From Anaerolineales bacterium (GTDB lineage Bacteria > Chloroflexota > Anaerolineae > Anaerolineales > Villigracilaceae), in the NCBI GenBank assembly GCA_030680795.1, contig JAUXUL010000045.1, positions 124,001-188,000 on the forward strand: a stretch of DNA of 64,000 bases, in the 5' to 3' direction. The translations under genes and the position numbers were made by a program. Under the pieces are notes generated by a model, which did no database searches, was not told the DNA's origin, and saw nothing but the letters and a program-made list of their open reading frames with translations. This document shows, in pieces, positions 34,173 through 41,961 of the stretch. How positions within the stretch are numbered: position 1 is the stretch's first letter; the number at the start of each line of letters is the position of its first letter.

Positions 34173-35270
34173 ATGTATTCATTCGAACCAAATGAAGAGC
34201 AACAAATGCTTGTTGACGCGGTGGGGAAGTATGCAGAAAATGATCTGCGTCCCGCGGCTCACGATGCCGAAGAGAGTCGCGAACTGCCGAAGAAACTTAT
34301 CAACAAGGGTTGGGAACTTGGTTTACTGCAAGCCTCTGTTCCCGAATCTTATGGCGGCTTCGGGGAACGTTCCGCGGTCACTGGCGCATTGGCGGTTGAG
34401 GAGATGGCGTTCGGCGATCTCGCCGGTGCATTGGCTGTGATGACCCCATCGCTTTTTACAACTCCCATTTTGCTGGCGGGCAGTGAAGAGCAAAAGCAGG
34501 AATATCTTCCAAAGATCATCGCAGGCAATTGGTCTCCGTATACCGCCGCGTTAATCGAATATTCCTTTGACTTCGATGCGAACGATCTGCGCGCATCTGC
34601 CAAATTATCAAATGGCGAGTACATCTTGAATGGCGAGAAGGCCTTTGTCCCATTCGCAAAAGATGCGGAAGCGATGATCGTATACGCAAATCTTGACGGC
34701 AATACGCAAGGCTTCATCGTTCCTAATAACACTTCTGGCTTGACCATTTCCGATGAACGCGAAAAGTTGATGGGAATCAATGCGCTGCCTCTCTACCGCG
34801 TGAAACTGGATGATGTGAAGATTCCCGCCTCCAATAGACTCGGCGGCGCTTCGGGGCATGACTTCGAGTTGATCCTGTCTGCGATGCGTATTGCCTCCGC
34901 CTCAGCCGCAGTCGGCGTTGCGAAAGCCTCTTTTGAATATGCAAAGAACTATGCAAAGGAGCGCGAGGCCTTCGGCGTGAAGATCGCGCAGAAACAGGCC
35001 ATTGCTTTCATGCTAGCAGAGATGATCACTGAGATCGAAGCCATGCGGTTACTCACCTGGGAAGCCGCCTGGATGCTCGACACCGGCAAAGAAGACGCAG
35101 TCAGACAGGCTTATCTCGCGTACACTGGCGCGGCGGATATGGCGATGACGGTGACTGACCGCGGTGTGCAGATCCTCGGCGGGCATGGATATATCCGCGA
35201 GCATCCCGTTGAAATGTTTTTGAGAAACGGGCGCGGATTTGCCATGCTTGTAGGGTTGACTATTGTGTAA
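34173..35270 (+). CDS. Acyl-CoA dehydrogenase-like subunit lacking the catalytic glutamate
   Basis: 365 residues of the ACAD fold: N-terminal helices from EPNEEQQMLVDAVGKYAEN, the beta domain, and the C-terminal flavin helices (GGHGYIREHPVEMFLRNGRG). The usual family ending has IYEGT with the catalytic Glu. Here the chain reads AMLVGLTIV and stops, so that Glu is missing. It probably pairs with the next gene's intact dehydrogenase as a heteromer. The ATG at 34173 has AAAGGAGAG; earlier in-frame codons run through the repeat array. Confidence 0.88.
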   Translation: MYSFEPNEEQQMLVDAVGKYAENDLRPAAHDAEESRELPKKLINKGWELGLLQASVPESYGGFGERSAVTGALAVEEMAFGDLAGALAVMTPSLFTTPILLAGSEEQKQEYLPKIIAGNWSPYTAALIEYSFDFDANDLRASAKLSNGEYILNGEKAFVPFAKDAEAMIVYANLDGNTQGFIVPNNTSGLTISDEREKLMGINALPLYRVKLDDVKIPASNRLGGASGHDFELILSAMRIASASAAVGVAKASFEYAKNYAKEREAFGVKIAQKQAIAFMLAEMITEIEAMRLLTWEAAWMLDTGKEDAVRQAYLAYTGAADMAMTVTDRGVQILGGHGYIREHPVEMFLRNGRGFAMLVGLTIV

Positions 35271-35274
35271 ATAA

Positions 35275-35364
35275 GTAGACAGGTAAACTGGTACACAAGG
35301 AAACGACTGTGTACGTGTCTACTTGTCTACGTGTGTACTTTTCCACGTGTGTACTTGTATACAA
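35275..35364. repeat. 8-base-period GTNNACNN array, second copy
   Basis: Eleven units: GTAGACAG, GTAAACTG, GTACACAA, GGAAACGA, CT, GTGTACGT, GTCTACTT, GTCTACGT, GTGTACTT, TTCCACGT, GTGTACTT, GTATACAA. Only GT and AC positions are fixed; the left half is A-rich and the right half its complement. It fills the whole spacer between the two acyl-CoA dehydrogenases and ends against the next ribosome site. Confidence 0.75.
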
Positions 35365-35374
35365 GGAGTTATCC

Positions 35375-36667
35375 ATGACCATCGAATTTGAATCACCAAA
35401 ACCAATTATCCAAACACAGTTTATGTTAAAAACTGTTGCTGAAGAAATGATGCGTTCCCAATCACGTTACTTTGATGAGCATGAGCATGAAATCCCCTGG
35501 GACTATATTGAGTTCATGCACACTGCCATGAAAGCCACGGGCGCAGGGTCGCTCACGCCGAAAGAAAAGCTCTCACCCTCGCCATCTCCCAAAGGAGGAG
35601 GGGATGGAGGTGAGGGAGACAATGGAAAACGCCCTCCGATTGGATATCAATCACTTGCGGCTCAAATTGAAATGCTGGCGTGGGGCGATGTGGGCATGTA
35701 TCTCATTACTCCAGGCGGCGGGCTTGGCGCTGCGGCAGTTCAGGCGGCTGGCTCGCCGGAGCAGAAAGCCAAATTCCTCGCTCGCTTTGGCGAAGAGAAA
35801 CCCACTCTCGCCGCGATGTGCATGACGGAAGCCGGCGCAGGCTCAGACACGTCCGCGATTCGGGCGCGCGCTGTTCTAGATGAAGCCACGAAGGAATGGG
35901 TTATCAATGGCGAGAAGATCTTCGTCACCTCGGGTGATAAAGCCATGACCAAGTATGAAAAACTCGGGAAGGGTTTTATCGTCGTTTGGGCAAGTATTGA
36001 CCCGTCTGCCGGGCGCTCGGGGATGCGTGCCTTTGTGGTCGAAGCAGGTACACCGGGGGTGCAAGTCAGCAAGCTGGAGCATAAACTTGGCATACGTGTG
36101 AGTGACACAGCGACAATTTCACTTGTGGATGCCCGCGTGCCGTATGACAACATCCTCGGTAGTCCAACCGTTGAGAAGACCACGACCGGATTCAAAGGCG
36201 CGATGGCGACCTTCGATGCGACTCGGCCTCTCGTTGCGGCATCCGGCATCGGCGTGGCGCGAGCCGCATTGGAATTCCTGAAAGAGAAATTGAAGGAGAG
36301 CGGCGTCGAGATTCGCTATGGACTTCCGCGCAATAAGTTGACGTCCATTGAGCGTGATGTGATCGATATTGATATCCAATTGCATTCCGCGTGGTTGATG
36401 GTGCTCAAGGCAGTCTGGATGGCGGATAATAAAAAGCCGAACGCGCTCGAGTCATCGATGAGCAAGATTCGCGCGGGCGATGTAGTCACTAAGATCACAC
36501 AGAAAGCGGTGGAGATCATGGGACCGCTTGGATACAGCCGTGAGTTCCTGTTTGAAAAATGGTTCCGCGACGCGAAGATCACCGATATTTATGAAGGCAC
36601 GGGGCAGATCAATCGGTTGGTTGTGGCGAGGCAGATACTTGGTTACTCAGGCGCGGAGTTAAGATAA
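35375..36667 (+). CDS. Acyl-CoA dehydrogenase with in-frame repeat insertion
   Basis: 430 residues, intact ACAD: CMTEAGAGSDTSAIRA, WVINGEKIFVTSGD, and the catalytic-Glu motif IYEGTGQINR near the end. Residues about 67-81 (LSPSPSPKGGGDGGEG) are a low-complexity loop encoded by a CCCTCATC-family palindrome inserted in frame at 35572-35616. The neighbouring subunit without the Glu likely forms a complex with it. Oxidises acyl-CoA to enoyl-CoA, step one of beta-oxidation. ATG 35375 after AAGGAG. Confidence 0.92.
   Translation: MTIEFESPKPIIQTQFMLKTVAEEMMRSQSRYFDEHEHEIPWDYIEFMHTAMKATGAGSLTPKEKLSPSPSPKGGGDGGEGDNGKRPPIGYQSLAAQIEMLAWGDVGMYLITPGGGLGAAAVQAAGSPEQKAKFLARFGEEKPTLAAMCMTEAGAGSDTSAIRARAVLDEATKEWVINGEKIFVTSGDKAMTKYEKLGKGFIVVWASIDPSAGRSGMRAFVVEAGTPGVQVSKLEHKLGIRVSDTATISLVDARVPYDNILGSPTVEKTTTGFKGAMATFDATRPLVAASGIGVARAALEFLKEKLKESGVEIRYGLPRNKLTSIERDVIDIDIQLHSAWLMVLKAVWMADNKKPNALESSMSKIRAGDVVTKITQKAVEIMGPLGYSREFLFEKWFRDAKITDIYEGTGQINRLVVARQILGYSGAELR
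35572..35616. repeat. Palindromic repeat copy inside the acyl-CoA dehydrogenase gene
   Basis: CTCACCCTCGCCATCTCCC pairs with GGGGATGGAGGTGAGGG. The sequence belongs to the family at 25358-25437 and 61260-61327 but here is translated without disturbing the frame. Confidence 0.6.
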
Positions 36668-36676
36668 ATATTTTGG

Positions 36677-36789
36677 TGGTTGAGTAGAGCCATGTTCTTC
36701 GGCTCGTATCGAAACCGCCAGTTATAGTAATTACCTTGAAATTGCTGGTTTCGATATGTTCCTCGCTGTCGCTCGGAACTTCTCAACCA
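36677..36789. repeat. Intergenic palindromic repeat (TGGTTGAG/CTCAACCA family)
   Basis: Outer arms TGGTTGAG and CTCAACCA; inner arms GTATCGAAACC and GGTTTCGATA. It occupies the spacer between the second dehydrogenase and the FadN-like gene. Only one full copy is in the window, so family status is inferred from structure. Confidence 0.6.
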
Positions 36790-36808
36790 GCGGAATAAGG
36801 AAAAAAAT

Positions 36809-39196
36809 ATGAAATACCACATTCATAAAGCTGTTGTCATCGGCTCTGGCACAATGGGCGCGGCGATCGCGGCGCACCTTGCGAATATCGGCGTGCCTGT
36901 TACGTTGCTGGATATCCCCGCAATAGATGCGGCGGACAAAAATAAGATTGTCAAGGAAGGTTGGGATCGCTGCATCAAAGCAAAGCCCGCCAATTTGATG
37001 TCTGCCGAATTAAAGACTTTTGTCACACTCGGCAATCTTGAAGATGACTTCGGCGCAGTCGCGGAAGCGGATTGGGTTTGCGAAGCCATCATCGAGAATC
37101 TCAAAATCAAACAGGATTTGATGACGCGCATTGACGAGGTGCGAAAGCCGAGCGCAATTGTGACAACGAATACATCGGGAATTCCCGTTCATGCACTCGC
37201 GGAAGGGCGCTCGAAGGATTTCAAGAAACATTTTCTCGGCACGCATTTTTTCAATCCCCCGCGTTATTTGAAACTGTTGGAGATCATCCCAACTGCGGAT
37301 ACGTCGAAGGATGTCACTGAATTCTTCGTGCATTTTGGCGAGTATCGTTTGGGCAAGGGAATTGTGCTTTGCAAAGATACACCAAACTTCATCGGAAATC
37401 GCGTCGCTTTCGGAACGGGCGCGTTTGCTTTGGACTTCATCCTCAACAACGATTACACAGTGGATGAAGTAGACGCTCTTACCGGACCTTTGATGGGTCG
37501 TCCAAAAACGGGGACATTCAGGTTGATAGATTTGGTCGGCGTGGATGTGTGGGATCACGTCGGCAAGAATCTCGCGCCCTTGATTCCGTATGACAAACTC
37601 GGGCAGAAATACCTCGCCGCTGAAAAGCCGCGTAAGTTAATGGACACGTTGCTCGAACGCAAATGGTTCGGTAATAAAACCAAAGTTGGCTTCTACAAGG
37701 AAGTGCGCGGCGAAGATGGCAAGAAGGAATTTTATTCGCTGGATTTGAACACGCTGGAACATGTCCCTGCTGGCAAACCGCGCTTTGACTCTGTCAAAGC
37801 GGCGAAAGATATCGAGGGGCTGGGTGACAGGCTCAAGGTCATGTTGGAGGCGCCTTCGGCTGACAAAGCGGCGAAACTTGTGCAGGCGTTGACCTATCAA
37901 GGTTTCCAGTATGTCTCCACAATCATTCCTGAAGTCGCAGATACAGCTAAGCCGATTGATGACGCTGTCCGCTGGGGATTTATGCATGATGCAGGTCCCT
38001 TTGAGATTTGGGACATGCTCGGCGTAAAAGAAACGGTCAAGCGCATGAAGGCGGAAGGATACGCGCCCGCGAAATGGGTGGATGAAATGTTGAAAGGCGG
38101 CGCGGAAACTTTCTATCAATACAAAGGCGATAACAAGGTCGGCGTGTACGATGTTTCCAAAAAGAAATATGTGAAGTTGAAGGCAAGCGAAGGTTTTATT
38201 TTCTTGAAAGACCTGCGCGGTACGAAGAAGGAAATCAGCAAGAACGCTGGCGCATCGCTGTATGATATTGGTGATGGCGTTGCTCTGGTTGAATTCCACA
38301 CCAAAATGAATGCACTTGATGATGATATTTTCAATATAACCACAGAGGCGTTGGATCGCGTTGAAACTGATTTCGATGGCTTGGTCATTGGCAATGAGGG
38401 CGAACACTTCAGTGCGGGCGCGAATCTGTTTATGGTTGTCGTTGCCGCACAGCAAGGGATGTGGGACACGCTCGCTGGCGCGGTAATGAAATTGCAAAAC
38501 ATGAATATGCGGATGCGTTATTTCCCTAAGCCCGTTGTGGTTGCGCCTGCGGGACTCGCCCTCGGCGGCGGTTGTGAAGTGACCATGCATGCGTCACGTG
38601 TGGTTGCCGCGGCTGAAACTTATATAGGTCTGGTGGAACTCGGGGCGGGGGTCATCCCTGCGGGCGCGGGGACGAAGGAAACTATGCGCCGCATAATCAA
38701 TCCCGTGATGAAAACCGAAAATGCAGAACCATTCCCGTTCATTCAAAAAGCGTTCCTGCAAATTGGTCAAGCCAAAGTTGCCACGTCGGCGGAAGAAGCG
38801 CGTGGCATGGGAATATTAAATCCGCAGGATCGGATCGTGGTCAACCGCGATCACCTGCTGACCGAGGCGAAGTCGGAAGTTGTCCACATGGCTGTGTCTG
38901 GTTACAAGCCGCCCGCGCCAGAGTTGATCTATGCCCCAGGGCGCGACATGTACGGCGCAATGAAAATCGGCGCATGGAGTTTCAAGGAAGGCAAGTACAT
39001 CACTGAATATGATTCGTATATTGCCACGAAACTCGCGTACGTGATGGCTGGCGGTGAATTGTCCAAGCCTACATGGGTGAGCGAGCAATACATTCTCGAT
39101 TTGGAAAGAGAAGCGTTCTTGTCACTGTGTGGTGAAGAAAAGACACAGGCGAGGATGTGGTCGCTGTTGCAGACGGGGAAGCCGTTAAGAAATTAG
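36809..39196 (+). CDS. fadN: 3-hydroxyacyl-CoA dehydrogenase / enoyl-CoA hydratase fusion (FadN-like)
   Basis: 795 residues. N-terminal 3-hydroxyacyl-CoA dehydrogenase: GSGTMGAAIAAHLA for NAD, and GTHFFNPPRYLKLLEII with the active-site His and Glu. C-terminal enoyl-CoA hydratase: SAGANLFM and LGGGCEVTMHA. The order (dehydrogenase first) and length match Bacillus FadN rather than E. coli FadB. It catalyses hydration and oxidation in beta-oxidation. RBS AAGGAAAAAAAT. Confidence 0.93.
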   Translation: MKYHIHKAVVIGSGTMGAAIAAHLANIGVPVTLLDIPAIDAADKNKIVKEGWDRCIKAKPANLMSAELKTFVTLGNLEDDFGAVAEADWVCEAIIENLKIKQDLMTRIDEVRKPSAIVTTNTSGIPVHALAEGRSKDFKKHFLGTHFFNPPRYLKLLEIIPTADTSKDVTEFFVHFGEYRLGKGIVLCKDTPNFIGNRVAFGTGAFALDFILNNDYTVDEVDALTGPLMGRPKTGTFRLIDLVGVDVWDHVGKNLAPLIPYDKLGQKYLAAEKPRKLMDTLLERKWFGNKTKVGFYKEVRGEDGKKEFYSLDLNTLEHVPAGKPRFDSVKAAKDIEGLGDRLKVMLEAPSADKAAKLVQALTYQGFQYVSTIIPEVADTAKPIDDAVRWGFMHDAGPFEIWDMLGVKETVKRMKAEGYAPAKWVDEMLKGGAETFYQYKGDNKVGVYDVSKKKYVKLKASEGFIFLKDLRGTKKEISKNAGASLYDIGDGVALVEFHTKMNALDDDIFNITTEALDRVETDFDGLVIGNEGEHFSAGANLFMVVVAAQQGMWDTLAGAVMKLQNMNMRMRYFPKPVVVAPAGLALGGGCEVTMHASRVVAAAETYIGLVELGAGVIPAGAGTKETMRRIINPVMKTENAEPFPFIQKAFLQIGQAKVATSAEEARGMGILNPQDRIVVNRDHLLTEAKSEVVHMAVSGYKPPAPELIYAPGRDMYGAMKIGAWSFKEGKYITEYDSYIATKLAYVMAGGELSKPTWVSEQYILDLEREAFLSLCGEEKTQARMWSLLQTGKPLRN

Positions 39197-39260
39197 AGAA
39201 TTTAGAGAATTAGAGGATTGGAGGATTGGAGAATTCTCTGATCCCCCAATTCTCTTTCCA
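39190..39260. repeat. 8-base-period RATTRGAG array with inverted half
   Basis: AATTAGAG, AATTTAGAG, AATTAGAG, GATTGGAG, GATTGGAG, then AATTCTCTGATCCCCCAATTCTCT, whose CCAATTCTCT is the complement of the units. Same layout as the GTNNACNN arrays (8-base period, one half complementary to the other) but different unit. It begins at the FadN stop and fills the spacer before the thiolase. Confidence 0.6.
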
Positions 39261-39277
39261 GATGGAAGGAGAAAACA

Positions 39278-40459
39278 ATGAAAGAAGCAGTTATCGTAAG
39301 CGCCGTACGAACTCCAGTTGGAAAAGCCAAACGCGGCGGACTTGCCACAGTTCGCCCCGATGAAATGGCGGCTACTGCGATCAAGGAATTGCTCAATCGC
39401 ACGCCGAATCTTGACCCTGCTCAAATTGAGGATGTGGTTTTCGGTTGCGCCTTCCCTGAAGGCGAGCAGGGTATGAATGTAGCGCGTATGATCGCATTGC
39501 GCGCGGGCTTGCCCGATACTGTCCCTGCTGAAACGATCAATCGTTATTGTTCATCGGGTGTGCAGTCCATTGCGCACATCGCCCATGCGATCAAATCTGG
39601 TGACATTGAGGTTGGAATCGGCGGAGGCGTGGAGTCTATGTCCATGGTGCCGATGATGGGCTATAAGTTTTCACCGAATCCGCACTTTGCACAGGATTTG
39701 CCGCACTACTACACCAATATGGGACTCACCGCAGAGAACGTCTCAGTGAAATATGGAATCAGCCGCGAAGACCAGGATGCCTTTTCATTCAAGAGTCATC
39801 AGAAAGCCGCCAAGGCTGTGACATCGGGTCTATTTGATCCTGAACTCGTTCCAATTGACGTTGAAGTCACTGAATATGTGGATGGCAAAACTGAGAAAAA
39901 ATCATTTACCGTGAAACGGGATGAAGGTCCGCGCGCGGAAACCAGCACGGATGCTCTCGCCAAACTCAAGCCTGCGTTCAAGGAAGGAGGCACGGTTACC
40001 GCTGGGAATTCTTCGCAAATGTCTGACGGCGCGTCGGCGGTGATGGTCATGTCTGCGGAGCGAGCCTCGCAATTGGGACTTAAGCCGCTGGCGAGGTTTG
40101 TTTCGTTCGCGGTGGTTGGTGTCCCGCCAGAGTTAATGGGCATTGGGCCGGTTGCCGCCATCCCGAAAGCGTTGAAAGTTGCTGGCTTATCCTTGAACGA
40201 TATTGACCTGATGGAATTGAACGAAGCCTTCGCCGCTCAGGGGTTGGCTGTCATACGCACGCTGGAGATTGACGAAAATAAAGTCAATGTCAACGGCGGC
40301 GCGATTGCGTTGGGGCACCCGCTCGGATGCACTGGCTCCAAACTTACCACGCAACTCATTTATGAGATGGGGCGGCGCAAATCCAAGTATGGCATGGTTA
40401 CCATGTGTATCGGCGGCGGAATGGGCGCGGCCGCAATATTTGAAAATCTTCAAAATTAA
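39278..40459 (+). CDS. fadA: Acetyl-CoA acyltransferase (thiolase)
   Basis: 393 residues. Active-site Cys in NRYCSSGVQSIA, His in GGAIALGHPLGCTGS, and second Cys in TMCIGGGMGAAA; start VIVSAVRTPVGKAKRG. It cleaves 3-ketoacyl-CoA to acetyl-CoA in the last beta-oxidation step. Paired with the FadN-like gene as in FadNA complexes. RBS GAAGGAG. Confidence 0.95.
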   Translation: MKEAVIVSAVRTPVGKAKRGGLATVRPDEMAATAIKELLNRTPNLDPAQIEDVVFGCAFPEGEQGMNVARMIALRAGLPDTVPAETINRYCSSGVQSIAHIAHAIKSGDIEVGIGGGVESMSMVPMMGYKFSPNPHFAQDLPHYYTNMGLTAENVSVKYGISREDQDAFSFKSHQKAAKAVTSGLFDPELVPIDVEVTEYVDGKTEKKSFTVKRDEGPRAETSTDALAKLKPAFKEGGTVTAGNSSQMSDGASAVMVMSAERASQLGLKPLARFVSFAVVGVPPELMGIGPVAAIPKALKVAGLSLNDIDLMELNEAFAAQGLAVIRTLEIDENKVNVNGGAIALGHPLGCTGSKLTTQLIYEMGRRKSKYGMVTMCIGGGMGAAAIFENLQN

Positions 40460-40460
40460 A

Positions 40461-40548
40461 TGTCGTTGCGAGGGCGTTCTTTGCCCGAAGCAATCCCCTG
40501 GTACGAGATGAGGTTGCTTCGTCGGGGAGAGGGCCTTCCTCGCAACGA
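40461..40548. repeat. Dispersed inverted repeat (TCATTGCGAGG family), second copy
   Basis: Arms TGTCGTTGCGAGG and CCTCGCAACGA, with inner CGAAGCAATC and GGTTGCTTCG. Related to the copies at 15512-15603 and 40905-40994; it immediately follows the thiolase stop. Confidence 0.7.
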
Positions 40549-40571
40549 AATAAAAATATCAAGGAGTATAT

Positions 40572-40898
40572 ATGTCTCTCTCAATCGAAACCCTCATGTC
40601 CAAGATGCCTGGCGCGTTCCTGCCCGAAAAAGCGACGGGACTGGAGGCCGTCATCCAATTCAAGTTCACAGGCGCAGAACCCGGTGAATGGTACGCGACT
40701 GTCAAAGATGGAAAAGTGGAAGTTGCGCAAGGGACGCACGCTTCGCCTAAGATGACCCTTACCGCTGACTCCGCTGATTATGTAAAAATCTTCACGGGCG
40801 AAATTGACGGGATGCAAGCCTTCATGCAAGGCAAGTTGAAACTTGCAGGTGACTTGAACCTCGCGATGAAACTCACACAGATGTTCAAGATCAAGTAG
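40572..40898 (+). CDS. SCP2 sterol-carrier-domain protein
   Basis: 108 residues forming one SCP2 domain (AVIQFKFTGAEPGEWYATVKDG; LTADSADYVKIFTGEIDGMQAFMQGKLKLAGDLNLAMKL). Such domains bind acyl-CoA or lipids. Last gene of the beta-oxidation operon, where it probably presents acyl substrates. RBS AAGGAG. Confidence 0.92.
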   Translation: MSLSIETLMSKMPGAFLPEKATGLEAVIQFKFTGAEPGEWYATVKDGKVEVAQGTHASPKMTLTADSADYVKIFTGEIDGMQAFMQGKLKLAGDLNLAMKLTQMFKIK

Positions 40899-40904
40899 CT
40901 CGCA

Positions 40905-40994
40905 TCATTGCGAGAAGGTGCAAGCCCGACGAAGCAATTTCCTAATTCCATTGGAGATTGCTTCGTTTGCTATAGCATTCACTCGCAATAACGA
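40905..40994. repeat. Dispersed inverted repeat (TCATTGCGAGG family), third copy
   Basis: Arms TCATTGCGAG and CTCGCAATAACGA, inner GACGAAGCAATTTCC and GGAGATTGCTTCGT. It follows the SCP2 gene stop directly. Confidence 0.7.
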
Positions 40995-41060
40995 TTTTTG
41001 CATACCCAAATCCCATAAAAACCATTAAAATCAGCCCATTCTTTTTTCAGGAGTTAGTCC

Positions 41061-41885
41061 GTGGACTTTAGTTGGATCATACAACCCGAATCGTGGATTG
41101 CCTTCCTCACCCTTGTTGCGCTCGAATTGGTGCTGGGCGTGGATAATGTGATCTTCATTTCAATCCTTGCTGGCAAGCTTCCGCATCAAGATCAGCAACG
41201 CGCGCGCACCACCGGCATTCTATTGGCGGTCATTACGCGAATTTTGTTATTGCTCTCCCTGTCGTGGATCATCAGCCTTGAAGAGCCATTTTTTACAATA
41301 TTCGGATTGGGTATTTCAGGCCGTGATTTGATATTGCTGGCAGGTGGTTTGTTCCTGCTCGGCAAGAGCACCTACGAGATTCACGAAAAATTGGAAGGAC
41401 AGGAAGGACACGCCTCCGCAAAAGTTGCCTCCACGTTTGCAAGCGTGATCATCCAAATCTTATTGCTGGATGTTGTTTTCTCTCTTGATTCAGTCATTAC
41501 TGCGGTTGGCATGGTAGATCATATTTCGATCATGGTTGTCGCAGTCATTGCTGCGGCAATTGTCATGGTGTTTACTGCTGGTCCGCTTGGTGAGTTTGTC
41601 GAAAAGCATCCCACCATCAAGATCTTGGCTTTGAGCTTCCTGCTTCTCATTGGTTTTACCCTTGTTGTCGAAGGTTTGCACCAACATATTCCAAAGGGAT
41701 ATGTCTATTTCGCAATGGGTTTTTCGGTCTTTGTCGAGATGATCAATTTGCGGATGCGTGATGTTTCTGTAAATCCTGTCAACTTGCGTGATGCGTATAG
41801 GAAAAGGAAGGTGGAAATGGAACTTGCGCCTGTTGCAGTGAAGGCGGTTGCGAAGAAGGCAAAGCCGAAGAGCAGGAAGAAGTAG
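41061..41885 (+). CDS. TerC-family integral membrane protein
   Basis: 274 residues, seven to eight helices. TerC features: LVLGVDNVIFISILAGKLP near the start, then VFSLDSVITAVGM in the second half, both with the paired acidic residues thought to bind metal, and a basic C-terminus. Related proteins take part in Mn2+ export (Alx/MntP-like role) or tellurite resistance. Starts with GTG 41061 after CAGGAG. Confidence 0.93.
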   Translation: MDFSWIIQPESWIAFLTLVALELVLGVDNVIFISILAGKLPHQDQQRARTTGILLAVITRILLLLSLSWIISLEEPFFTIFGLGISGRDLILLAGGLFLLGKSTYEIHEKLEGQEGHASAKVASTFASVIIQILLLDVVFSLDSVITAVGMVDHISIMVVAVIAAAIVMVFTAGPLGEFVEKHPTIKILALSFLLLIGFTLVVEGLHQHIPKGYVYFAMGFSVFVEMINLRMRDVSVNPVNLRDAYRKRKVEMELAPVAVKAVAKKAKPKSRKK

Positions 41886-41905
41886 GTCGGTGATCAGTAA
41901 TTAGA

Positions 41906-41949
41906 AGCGGGCTTAGAGTGTCTTGACAAGACTCAAAAGCCCGCTTTTT
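41906..41949 (+). terminator. Rho-independent terminator after terC-like gene
   Basis: AGCGGGCTT pairs with AAGCCCGCT, with a further small hairpin in the loop, followed by TTTTT. It separates the TerC gene from the convergent thrB. Confidence 0.8.
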
Positions 41950-41961
41950 ATTGCCTGCCAA

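Noticed and set aside
34082-35364. CRISPR array as explanation for the 8-base-period repeats
   Set aside because: Units are 8 bases with no conserved 25-40-base repeat or spacers, and no cas genes are present.
37637-38590. Minus-strand frame of 317 codons
   Set aside because: Antisense of the FadN-like gene, whose dehydrogenase and hydratase motifs are all present.
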